Below, in pieces: positions 44,201-54,200 of a DNA stretch of 64,000 nucleotides. This DNA comes from Oryzias latipes. Taxonomy: Eukaryota; Chordata; Actinopteri; Beloniformes; Adrianichthyidae. The stretch lies in contig NC_019864.2 of NCBI RefSeq assembly GCF_002234675.1, forward strand, positions 10,440,129-10,504,128, read 5' to 3'. A model generated the notes under the pieces. That model was not told the origin of the DNA. It was given only the letters and a program-made list of their open reading frames with translations, and searched no databases. Each line of letters begins with the position of its first letter. Position 1 is the stretch's first letter. Position numbers and translations under genes: made by a program.

Positions 44201-47200
44201 TGATATCTGGCCGTCCAGAGAGGAGGTCCAGCAGACGGAGGAGGACACGGTCATCTCCTCTGTCTTCAAGGATCTCAGGGGAAGGATGGAGGTTAGGAGA
44301 TGAAACTAAAGCTGTCTTTTTAATGGAGATGCAAAGGAAAGTTCGTTTCTTAATGTGAGTAAATGTTGACAGATGTTCCGCTCTCTTCCAGAAAGGGAAC
44401 ACGTTTTGGAACAACATTGAAAGTCCAGACTCGGTGGTTTTCCCGTGGGATCCCAAGTCCACGTACATCCGTTGTCCACCTTTCTTCAGCAAGCTGGTAA
44501 GTCCTCTGAAAGCTCTCTGTGGGAGCGCCGGGACCCTGACTTCGCCTTTCATCCTCCTCTCCCCTGTCTCAGAGCAAAGAGCTCCCCGCTCCTCAGTCCA
44601 TAGAGAACGCTCACGCCTTACTCTTCCTCGGGGACAAAGTGAGCACCGACCACATCTCGCCAGCGGGCAGCATCGCCAGGGCCAGCACCGCCGCCAAATA
44701 CCTGCAGAGCAGACGGTCAGTTTCAAGCTTTGGTTTTTTATTGACTCTGTCCTGCCCAACGTTAATAATGGGGTTATTTCCAGGGAGGGACGGCCTGATC
44801 TGATCACGGAGTTTCACACTTGATCAAAATCAAATGTTGCATCAGGAATCAGGGATCAGATATTTGTTTGATTCTCTTTACCATACTGATCAGTGCTAAA
44901 TACTTCAAGCTTATTCTACACCAGGGGTGGGCAAACTGCAGCCCACGGGCTGGATCCGGCCCGCCTCCATGTTTGGTCCGGCCCACTGAACAATATCAGT
45001 TATATCATTTATTTTGATCTGGCTACACTATCACGACCCGCATAGAACGTGAAATTTTATCCCCCTCTTCTGCAGTCTGAGCTCCAGCCTGAAACCCTCT
45101 AAAATCTCTGTCAAACAGAACAGAAGACAGTCTTCCCTTTCTACGTCGCAGATCATCTTTCCCGGTTTAGCTCACTCATTTAGAGCGATTGTGCTACTTT
45201 TTTTAAACAGCGCACCCTGTTCTGTGTCCTGATTGGATGGAGACCTTGTCAATCAATCTCCTCCGTGTCTCCTGTACAGAAACGCGGAGCTCTTCAGATC
45301 TACAGAAATTTGTGATCAATCAGATCTTTGTTTTCATTCTAAGATCCTTGACCTAAATTCTATGAAAGTTTCAGAATTTAAACAGAGAAAAGGATGAAAA
45401 TGTTCATGTCTGTCTGAGAAAAGTGTAGAAAGTGTGCAGTGAGGAGTTTTACTGCCATAAGCGTTTGTAATCAGACTCTGTGGATTTCACCGATCATGGT
45501 TATTTTTAGAACGTAACTCCTGCAATAAAGGAGGGAACTCTGTACTGGTGAAAAGGTAACGCAGTTATATGCGTAGCTGCAGCAGAAGACAGAAGAATGT
45601 GCTTTCTTTCATTATTACTGGATGAGAAACAGACGTGCAGGACTCAGCTGCTCAGTTTGAGCGCAAACTGTGAGACGTGAGGAGCTGCAGCTTCAAAGTC
45701 TCAGCTGGTCAACGACGGGAGAGGATCTTCTATTTATTGGTTTTTCTATTTTTTCCTGACTTTTGGTCTTTGAAAAATCACAGTTATTTGGTCATTTTTT
45801 TTATTACATAAATAGTGTTATTTATCTTATTAAAAGGACCATGAATTAATAAAACTTTATTATAGGGCTTTACAATAAAAGACAGATAAAAGTTGAAAAA
45901 AAACATCAAATGTTGACCTCACAAGTTAAAGTTTGGGGACTCCGCTCTAGCATCCATGTGGGGTTGGAACATTTGTTGTTTTTCTATCTTACGATCATTC
46001 AAACATCACATAAACGCAGCATTTCCACAAGTTCTCCATGAGGTACATCAAGCCGTTGGTGCAATTGGCTAAAAATTCTAAAATGTTTTTTTTTAAAATA
46101 CAACTTTAAATCCAAATGTTTTCATCCAGATTCCATGTTATTTCTTTCTCACAAAAAATGTGAAAAACTGACAGCGGGTGTTTATAGCTTTCCCTTAACA
46201 CAAACATTGATGTACAACAGTATCCATGGCAACCACTCTTGCCATTCAGGAGTGAGATCCCACCTCACCTTGAAACCTGTCAATGAAACCTTCCAAATGT
46301 TCATCGTGAGACCACGTATACTTTTATGGAGTTTATAGCTTTCACTACAGATAGTAGGAGGAATAGCTAAAACATGTTAACAAAAAGGACGAGTACTGAG
46401 TAACAGATGTTTATTTCTCAATAGAATAGTAAACGCATTGTGTTTCTTTTAAGTGGATAGTTTCTGCAGAGCGGCAGGAGCTTGTTGTAGTAGACTGTTA
46501 GCTCACTAGGAGCCCGGAGCGTGTAGCTCGCCCAGCGTATTTTCTATGCCACAAAGAAGCTCTTTAAAATAAAGGGAATTGTGATGATGATAATGATCGG
46601 CGGACGCTGCTCACACCGTGTTTGTGCGTGCGTTTTGGATAGGCTGACCCCGCGGGAGTTCAATTCGTACGGCGCTCGCAGAGGAAACGATGCGGTGATG
46701 ACCAGAGGCACGTTTGCCAGCATCAAGCTCCTGAATCGGTTCATCGGGAAGCCAAGCCCGAAGACTTTGCACATTCCTTCAGGCCAGACGGTGAGCGCTG
46801 CAGCAGAACCTTCTGATGCCGTCCTTCCTGTGTTTGTGTTTAGCTTATCTGCTCTGCTCCTCTGTTCTGCGCTCATCCTTCCAGCTGGATGTCTTTGAAG
46901 CAGCGGACCGCTACCAGAGAGATGGCGTTCCCCTGGTTATCCTGGCAGGAAAGGAGTACGGCTCTGGGAATTCCAGGGACTGGGTTGCCAAAGGGCCCTA
47001 TTTGCTTGTAAACAACAACAACAACAAACACTCGTTTTGGAGTTTTCTTTTTTGCTGTTTTTTGTTTTGGCAGTAAAGCGTTTCTGTGTGCCTGCAGGGC
47101 GTGCGAGCGGTCATCGCCGAAAGCTTCGAGAAGCTCCACAAGTCCCAGCTGGTGGGGATGGGCATCATGCCGCTTCAGTTCCTGCCCGGCCAGAGCGCCG

Positions 47201-47520
47201 ACTCGCTGGAGCTCAGCGGGAAGGAGCGCTTCAGCATCGTCCTGCCAGAGAGCCTGAGTCCCAGGCAGCAGCTCACCGTTAAGGTATGCGCCGGCACCTG
47301 CGCCCGCCTCCGTGTGACGCCACCGCGCTTCAGCAAAGCCTCTCTTTCTGCCCTGCAGACCAGCAAAGGAACGTCCTTCTCCGTCACCGCACTCTTCGAC
47401 TCTCAGATAGATGTCATCATTTTCCAACACGGGGGGCTTCTTCGGTACGTCGCCCAGACTTTTCTCAGAAGTGGCTCGCAGCCCAGAGCCGGTGCGGCCG
47501 AGCGCCCTCCATGTCCATAA
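29229..47520 (+). CDS. ireb2: Iron regulatory protein 2 (IRP2), complete
   Basis: Aconitase-superfamily RNA-binding protein that binds iron-responsive elements in ferritin and transferrin-receptor mRNAs when iron is low. Coding exons (22, as in human): 29229-29253, 33686-33772, 34845-35010, 36597-36734, 36838-37080, 37242-37311, 37699-37882, 37994-38133, 40252-40423, 40521-40621, 40764-40880, 40967-41126, 42098-42233, 42797-42881, 42973-43129, 44167-44291, 44392-44496, 44573-44715, 46643-46790, 46885-47007, 47098-47283, 47359-47520; 2973 nt, 990 aa (human 963). Diagnostic words: [89 protein letters not shown]. Exon 5 encodes the IRP2-specific insert, which separates it from IRP1. Cysteines 522, 588 and 591 keep the 66 and 3 spacing of the IRP1 cluster ligands. 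The C-terminus is about 17 residues longer than in human. Exon phases are consistent throughout. Confidence 0.97.
30425..30950. mobile_element. TTAA-family copies in ireb2 intron 1
   Basis: Two adjoining parts, 30425-30625 and 30655-30950. The second is very close to 48850-49140 (cacttgaaatagatcatatc, tgtgccacaaactcctgctc, ctctcagcaatgggaag), which suggests a recent subfamily. Confidence 0.8.
31458..31545 (-). repeat. Retroposon tail fragment (Rex1/Babar-like)
   Basis: Reads agatagataaatagatgac then tttattaatcccacagtggg and gaaatttca, the reverse of a common fish LINE 3' end. A similar fragment is at 42505-42550 (actttattaatcctgaagga). Confidence 0.45.
32006..33331 (+). mobile_element. hAT-type MITE interrupted by a second element
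   Basis: Left end caggggtgtcaaactcattt, right end complement shares gtcaaactca and gggcc. The 8-base flanks gtcttaaa (31998-32005) and gtctaaaa (33332-33339) differ at one base, a good hAT target duplication. Removing the inserted element leaves about 440 bases. Lies in ireb2 intron 1. Confidence 0.85.
32153..33035. mobile_element. 883-bp element nested in the hAT MITE
   Basis: Ends cagcgttggaataagcgg and its inverted partner (cagcgttagaaataaggg on the other strand), each followed by ggttgtccg-rich sequence that can fold (gttgtccgagacaacc; ggttgtcctccggacaacc). Flanked by the 5-base direct repeat tttac at 32148-32152 and 33036-33040. An 88-codon frame at 32196-32462 shows no recognised domain. 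Confidence 0.8.
35042..35749. mobile_element. hAT-type element in ireb2 intron 3
   Basis: Left end ctccaacctttttcagacca followed by cagaccggt; right end ggaccggtactggtctgcag followed by ccccgggttgaggaccactg. These are the worn ends of a common vertebrate hAT family (ccggt...ccaacc...ccactg). No reading frame. Confidence 0.65.
36033..36316. mobile_element. Short hAT-type relative in ireb2 intron 3
   Basis: Begins cagtggttccaaag and ends ccaccacccgggggtttgga followed by gaccactg, with gaaccggtactggtcc inside. A short internal-deletion relative of the element at 35042-35749. Confidence 0.6.
36450..36520. repeat. Dispersed fish repeat fragment
   Basis: Reads ggcgccgactcgttcgctgt then ggcgaccctgatgggaaaag and ccgaaagag, a 3' end I have seen as a common fish repeat. 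Family name uncertain. Confidence 0.4.
36838..37080 (+). other. ireb2: ireb2 exon 5, IRP2-specific insert
   Basis: Encodes about residues 139-220, between [12 protein letters not shown] and [18 protein letters not shown]. The middle is rich in S, P, R and G and includes [17 protein letters not shown], three cysteines spaced C-x6-C-x4-C. In mammals the insert has three cysteines spaced C-x5-C-x3-C and has been linked to redox, heme and iron responses. The insert is what marks this gene as IRP2. Confidence 0.9.
37490..37600. mobile_element. TTAA-family right end in ireb2 intron 6
   Basis: Contains aaacagcataatcataatca and aaaagacaaccgggg, then gatcagaatgggtcttcag, matching the right part of the family. 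Confidence 0.55.
38134..40251. other. ireb2: ireb2 intron 8, AT-rich
   Basis: Very AT-rich filler (38290-39250) with no exon. One possible hAT end, caggggtttttcaacctttt, at 39733, without a clear partner. Confidence 0.5.
41263..41815. mobile_element. MITE with gttcacac ends in ireb2 intron 12
   Basis: Left end ctacgttcacactgaacaag, right end cattcggtgtgaacgcagct. The ends are inverted around gttcacac(t/c)gaa. No coding capacity. A related end occurs at 56064 (gctatgttcacacggcc). Confidence 0.6.
43770..44065. mobile_element. Mariner/Tigger-like fragment in ireb2 intron 15
   Basis: Begins cagtaaacccttgtttttcg followed by gggttacgttccaaaaag and agacaaaatctgtgaagtag, a widespread vertebrate DNA-transposon end. 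A (TA)n tract precedes it at 43742-43770. Superfamily from memory, so tentative. Confidence 0.5.
44932..45944. mobile_element. hAT-type element in ireb2 intron 18
   Basis: Left end caggggtgggcaaactgcag then cccacgggctgg and gtccggccc; the expected inverted end is seen in worn form at 45926-45944 (taaagtttggggactccg). Flanks ttctacac and ctctagca agree only partly. No intact frame. Confidence 0.55.
46440..46560. mobile_element. TTAA-family fragment in ireb2 intron 18
   Basis: Contains gatagtttctgcagagcggc, tgtagctcgcccagcgtatt and ctatgcc, shared with 19190-19240 and 23860-23885. Confidence 0.5.
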
Positions 47521-48586
47521 ACAGCAGCCGTCTTTGGTTTGTCGTCCTGATGGAGAGACTCTGATGATCCGTCTGCCAGCGCCGGAGGCTCCACTGACTT
47601 TTGGAATGTATGCTTTAGGAGCAGCGCCAGAGTTACAGCGCAGCAGTGTCCCAGCAGCAGCGAATGCATCACACAACCAAGAGGAAACAGCGACGCCAGT
47701 CATTTCCATCTGTTATGGTCTTCTATAAAAAAAAAAACTCCAAAATATATATATATATGTAAATCGAGTCCGCTTACACAAACAGACAAATACACACTTT
47801 TTTTTCCAAGAATGCTAAATTTGGGCTTATTACAGGTTTTATGTATATTCAGTGTTTTATGTATATTCATACAATCACTTCCGTAGTTCAGGTTGTTAGC
47901 TGGCTCCTCCTCCATCGTCCCTACTTTCAGTCCTGGTGCTAAGCTCCGCCCCCCACTGACTGCACTTGTAGTGTGTTGAACTCCGCCTTTTATCTGACTA
48001 GACAGAAAGGAAGTAACTACACCCCCTCTTTGTGTGACATTGTGGAAGAATCTGCACTTTTGTCTGGGATTGAGGGCAGAGATGATCAGGGGCGTGTCTG
48101 GTGATGGCTCCACCCCTCGACTGTCTTCTCACCTCCTGTCTCAGTGCGACCTGGATTTTAACGTTCGTCAGAGTTCAGTCGGCATGTCCTTGTCAGGTTG
48201 ATGTGCATGTGATCAGTGTTTTTGTGAGCGGATCTCCTGCAACCTCCATTTACAGAGCATAGCCGTCACAACACTGAAGAGCGTCACGGTCTGAAGATCC
48301 GTGTAGAGCTTTGTTTTGCTTCGTCCAGCTGCCAACAGGAACCACCTTCATCTTCTCTGCCGTCTTTGTGCCTCACCCATGTCTCCACACGGCTCCTCCC
48401 CCTCCTCCTACTGCTTCACGATGGTCGACCTCCTCAGAAGAGTCGGCCAGAGTCTTACCGTCTGCCTCTTCAGTTTGAGCACGTCGTGAGTGGAGGGTCC
48501 GCCACTCCCGTCTTTCACCGCCTCACGCCATGGAGGACAAACAGAAGCGCTGTTTGTATCACTGCACCGGACTGTAAATACTTTTT

Positions 48587-48592
48587 AATAAA
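48587..48592 (+). terminator. ireb2 polyadenylation signal
   Basis: AATAAA about 1.07 kb after the stop codon, followed by a T/G-rich stretch (gtgtgacggtctgttgc). The region 47521-48586 has no reading frame of note and is taken as 3' UTR. Confidence 0.55.
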
Positions 48593-48766
48593 TGGAAAAG
48601 TAAAGCTGGCAGTGTGACGGTCTGTTGCTTTATCAAGAGTTCATCCAAACACTTCCGTGAGTTAAGGTGGAGTTAAGGTTCACACAAGGTGACATTTACA
48701 GGAAGTTCCTGTACAGAATCAATTCAATGTTATTCAAACTGAAGAAAAAGTGTTCCCAGAAGTACT

Positions 48767-49170
48767 TAAGGAGCCACTCTAATGAAAATGGTGTTTTTAA
48801 CTGAAGATGGAAGACAAAGAAAATGAAAATAAAATTGCAGTTCTGAGTATTTCTTTATTCAAATTGTTGTGAATCTGGAGCAGATGGAAAAAAAAAAGAA
48901 GCCACTTGAAATAGATCATATCTGTGTCGTAGAAATTGCGTTAGGTGTGCCACAAACTCCTGCTCTGAGCTCTCAGCAATGGGAAGGGGGGCCGGGGTTG
49001 CTCCTGCCCACAACTCAGGAGAATTTCTAATGAACTCCTGCTGCTCTGTGGAAACTATGTCCCAGAAAACGACACAGGGTTGCTAGATTTTAGGCTAAAA
49101 TGGCATAATCACAATTAAAAGACCACGGGGAACACTTTCACAATAAATGATCGGCGGGGATCTTTAAAAC
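48767..49170. mobile_element. TTAA-family copy between ireb2 and snx1
   Basis: Starts ttaaggagccactctaatga and ends ggggatctttaa, so TTAA is present at both edges. The body is nearly the same as 30655-30950. It lies between the two convergent polyadenylation signals. Confidence 0.8.
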
Positions 49171-51207
49171 AAAAAGGTGTTTCCTCCTCAAACACGCCTG
49201 CATGTTGAAGACTGACGTGATCCATCTAGTGAAGGAACCAGGTTACACTTCTACAGTCCTGGAAAGCAGTTCCGTTTGACACCAAACCAAATATTTAAAC
49301 CTTTAAACTGAGTTGTGGGGAAAGTGAATGGTTGCATTGGAACCAAATTCCTATCAGAAAACCAGGCTCTTTTTCTGTTTCGCCAACACAGACACCAAAC
49401 ATCCCGCAGTTTTTCCAGAACTTCTACGTCTTCGGAGGATGTAGTTCCTTTATAGCTGAATAATAGGTTGTCTTTAAGGTCAAACAAACTTTAATAATTT
49501 ATCCTTAATGTGAAGAAGGTTCTGTGAAACCAAGTTCTTCCCATCACAGATGCGAGCGGTTCTCCATCTGAAAATCAAAGCTCATATCTGAGCTGCACAT
49601 TGAAACACACCCTCTAAACAAACACCGTTTTTATTTAATGAACATTTTATTTTGAAATAAGTGAACTACAGGTCATCATAGAAGCTGCATGTAAGCACTG
49701 AAGAAAATAAGAGAAAAACCACAAAGTCTGAATGAATCTTGGTGTAAACAGTGCAGCTTTTTATTGATTGATTGATTGGCTGGAAAAGTCATCGTTGACA
49801 CAGTGTATGATACAGACGTTGTTCTGCACCTTAAGAACCGCTGCTATAGTTATGACGTTCAAACATTTGAACTGCAATTAACTTCAAGGAAAAAAACCAA
49901 AAAAAAGGGAAAAAGTTAAAGCTGTGTGAGAGTCTTCCCGAGAAGAACAGGAAGTCGCCGCACTGGCTAAACTTCGAGCTTCCTGTATGGCATTGGGGTC
50001 GAAGTTACTGTCAAATCCTCAGCACACATCCCATAATTTCATTCCTACTGGCTCCTAAAGGTCTATTCTAGTGTTTGTGCAGAACGTTACCATCTGGGCA
50101 TCTGTGATAGAAGTGTTTCCAGGTGAAATTATTTTTTCTTTTTCTGCTACGGCTTTTCAAAGTAAAGCCACTTTTGCTGCTTCTCTGTGAATCAACAGTG
50201 AGGAGATTATATTCATGTTTCATTGATTTGAATTTTATTTTAAGATCATTTTTTAACGGAAAAGCAAGAAAGGAATCACTTAAAAAAAAAAATAGAAGAA
50301 AGAAATAAGTGCCTGACCTTCTCTTCTAAGTGTAACGATTTTTTTGTTTTGTTTTTTTTACTATAAAGTGAGTTTAGACATCTGGAAGTAAAAGACGCAG
50401 GCGCAGACTCCGCCCCTTTAGGCAGCTTTCGCCACAGAACCAGCAGCTCAGACTAGCTTTGGTTGACTAATCCAAACAGACTCCCTCCCATCAGAGCTGG
50501 TGATTACCACTAAACAATGACGCACATTTAAACATCACAGCCTGTGTGGAGTCCGCCTAAAAAACCAAACACAAAAACCTTCTAGGTGAGAACTGAAAAG
50601 CATCTTGACCGGGTGGCGTCCTCGCTGGATTTTGACTGAACAAGTTGCACTAATTGTCACTCAGAATGCTGTTTGGAGGCAAAAAACACGTTTTTTTTTG
50701 GCATAAAAAAAGGCACATTAAGAAAAGTTTGCGTGCAAAACCTCACAGAAAAAAAAAAATCTAACCTGCTGCATAACTCCAGCTCACAGCGCTACTAATG
50801 CCTCTCAACATCTATTAGTTCTTCATGATGACAGGGAGGGATGTGTGGCAGAAAGGCTCAGACGTGTTCACTTTATCCTCTAAATGCTTCCCTTTGAGTC
50901 CCATTTGCTGTAAACTCTGAAGCTCCTGATCATTTTGACCTTCTTTTTCTGACAATAGACAGAGTCTACGCTTTTCCTCTATTTCTCCTCACCACTATAC
51001 AGATCCAAACTCTTGCTTTCATATGAAAATATTCTTGACTGGTTAGGTGAAAATATAGAATTACTAGTAGAATAGAAAGGGGTTAAATGTGATTAAAAAA
51101 AGAAAAAAAAAAGAGGTTGATTGTATCTCCCTTTTCAGCACGTTTCGCTTGGTTTAAAGGCAATAGAGGTAAAGTGTAGAAGAAGGCAGCCTGTTTGTCG
51201 TCCAGCT
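49171..51207. other. Convergent spacer and snx1 3' UTR
   Basis: From about 49760 to 51207 this is likely snx1 3' UTR (minus strand): AATAAA on the minus strand at 49760-49765, 1.45 kb after the stop. Low-complexity A/T runs are frequent. No coding feature seen. Confidence 0.5.
49760..49765 (-). terminator. Candidate snx1 polyadenylation signal
   Basis: Minus-strand AATAAA. A further one lies at about 49628-49633; either may be used. Confidence 0.4.
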
Positions 51208-54200
51208 TTACGCAATGGCTTTTGCTTCAGGTAAGAAAGCCTCCCAGTACTTTATCAGCTGAGGAGAGAAGTACACAAAAATGGAAAAGACATACTGAGC
51301 TGGTTTGTATTTGAAGATATTCAAAGTTTCACAACTGTTTGTTTTTATAGCAGCTGAAAGAGGGTTTGACTGTTCTTCTCGACTCACCTGCTGCTGAGAC
51401 TGAAGCAACAACTCCAAGTACTTTGTTATCTGCCTTTTAAAATTCTTGGTCCTTTGTTTCTAAAAGAGGGATTTAAAAAAAGAAATAGTTGATCGTTTCC
51501 AGAGCTAGCTGTTGTGGATGAATGAGGGTCAGAGCCGTACCTCAAAGCGGAGGACTTCCTTGCGTACAGTTGCAGAAACTCTCTCAAAGTCTCGCTCGAA
51601 CTGAGTCACCCTGGCTTCCCACTGCGATCCGGAAGAAAAGAGAAATGAGAGCGAGATCTCCTTATCAAGTGATTACTGTAAACCAAACTTTTTTAGGACT
51701 GTCATTGGTTACTTAAGCCTTAGTCCCAAATGCTGTTACCAGTAGACTGAGGGCCAGACAAAGGCCATCACACAACTTTAAGATCGTAGACCATTCAGTG
51801 AGCCCGTGAAGCCAAAATGTAAAGGCACGATTATTTTTCTACAGGCATGCTGTGGGGAACAGGTTATAGCGAACACTTCTACAAAACACACGGGTAAGTT
51901 AGGGTGAAGTAAGTGACGCATCACCTGCACACCCTGTGTGCACAGCTATTGCACATGGTCAGTAAGGAGCACCTAACTAATGTCTAAAATGCAACTAACA
52001 ACTGGAACACAACCTACAAACTTACTACCAACCTTACTAAAAACTAGAAAGCAACCTTACTAACAACTAGAAAACAACCTTACTAACAACTAGAAAGCAA
52101 CCTTACTAACAACCTTACTAACAACTAGAAAACAACCAACAACCTTACTAACAACTAGAAAACAACCTTACTAACAACTAGAAAGCAACCTTACTAACAA
52201 CCTTACTAACAACTAGAAAACAACCAACAACCTTACTAACAACTAAAAAAAAAAACAACAACCTTACTAACAACTAGAAAACAACCTTACTAACAACTAG
52301 AAAACAACCTTACTAACAACTAAAAAACAACCTTACTAACAACTAAAAAGCAACCAACAACCTTACTAACAACTAGAAAACAACCTTACTAACAACTAGA
52401 AAACAACCTTACTAACAACTAGAAAACAACCTTACTAACAACTAGAAAACAACCAACAACCTTACTAACAACTAGAAAACAACCAACAACCTTACTAACA
52501 ACTAGAAAACAACCTTACTAACAACTAGAAAACAACCTTACTAACAACTAGAAAACAACCTTACTAACAACTAGAAAACAACCTTACTAACAACTAGAAA
52601 GCAACCAACAACCTTACTAACAACTAGAAAACAACCAACAACCTTACTAACAACTAGAAAACAAACATACTAACAACTAAAAAGCAACCAGCAACCTTAC
52701 TAACAACTAGAAAACAACCTTACTAACAACTAGAAAGCAACCAACAACCTTACTAACAACTACAAAACAACCAACATCCTTACTAACAACTAGAAAACAA
52801 CCAACAACCTTACTAACAACTAGAAAACAACCAACATCCTTACTAACAACTAGAAAACAACCAACAACCTTACTAACAACTAGAAAACAACCAACAACCT
52901 TACTAACAACTAGAAAACAACCAACAACCTTACTAACAACTAGAAAACAACCAAAAACCTTACTAACAACTAGAAAACCACCAACAACCTTACTAACTAG
53001 AAAACAACCAACATCCTTACTAACAACTAGAAAACAACCTTACTAACAACAAGAAATCAACCTTACTAACAACTAGAAAACAACCAACAACCTTACTAAA
53101 AACTAGAAAACAACCAACAACCTTACTAAAAACTAGAAAACAACCAACATCCTTACTAACAACTAGAAAACAACCAACAACCTTACTAACAACTAGAAAA
53201 CAACCAACAACCTTATTAACAACTAAAAAACAACCAACAACTTAACTAACAACTAGAAAACAACCAACAACCTTACTAAAAACTAGAAAACAACCAACAT
53301 CCTTACTAACAACTAGAAAACAACCAACAACCTTACTAACAACTAGAAAACAACCAACAACCTTATTAACAACTAGAAAACAACCAACAACTTAACTAAC
53401 AACTAGAAAACAACCAACAACCATACTAACAACTAGAAAACAACCAACAACCTCACTCACTAAAGACTAGAGTGTGACTAACGACCTTACTAATGACTAA
53501 AGCAAAGAACGACTTAACTCTTAGAACCTTACTAATGACTGGAGTTTGACAAACAACTTTATTAACAGAGTTTGACTAATAACTAGAGTGCAACTAACGA
53601 CCTTAACCAACGACTAGAGCTGATAACCTGACTAACAAGTAGAGAGTGACTGAGGACCTTACTAACCACTAGAGGGCACTGCATCACCTGTGCATCATAA
53701 GACTTCTATTATTCTTACAAACACTTCATGACCCACTTACCACCCACGACAACCGTATGTTCCATTTTCATGAGGTGTTCATTGGAGCTTAAACTGTAGA
53801 ACACATCTGTGCCCCCCTCTTTATGACCCTCCACGTCCCACACAACCCAAAACGCAGCCACTTCCCCATAGGTGTGAATGGGACAAAGGCTTTAACTGGT
53901 GCAAAATTAAGAGTTTCATTTGCTTTCTGATTGGTTTACCTCCACGATCTCCTCTTTGGCCTGTTGCAGTTTGTCTGGTTTGTTGGCCCACAGCAGTTTG
54001 GCCTCCATCTCCCTCTTCTTCTGCAGCATGGCCTGGGCGTCCTGCCAGCGCTGCCACGCCTTTATCCGGTGATCAAACGACCCCTGTAGGCCGAACGCGC
54101 ACAGACACTTCAGTTTGTGTTCCAAAATACCTAAAAACATTCAGGTCGTTCTGCACGAATCGTTGGGCGCAATGTCCTCCGTACCCTGACGGCTCCCAGC

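Noticed and set aside
44175-44807. 210-codon minus-strand frame
   Set aside because: Antisense shadow of ireb2 exons 16-18.
46873-47709. 278-codon minus-strand frame opposite the last ireb2 exons
   Set aside because: Antisense shadow of GC-rich ireb2 exons 20-22, with no recognised domain.
51985-53690. CRISPR-like array
   Set aside because: Units are contiguous tandem repeats without unique spacers, in an intron of an animal gene. It is a minisatellite.
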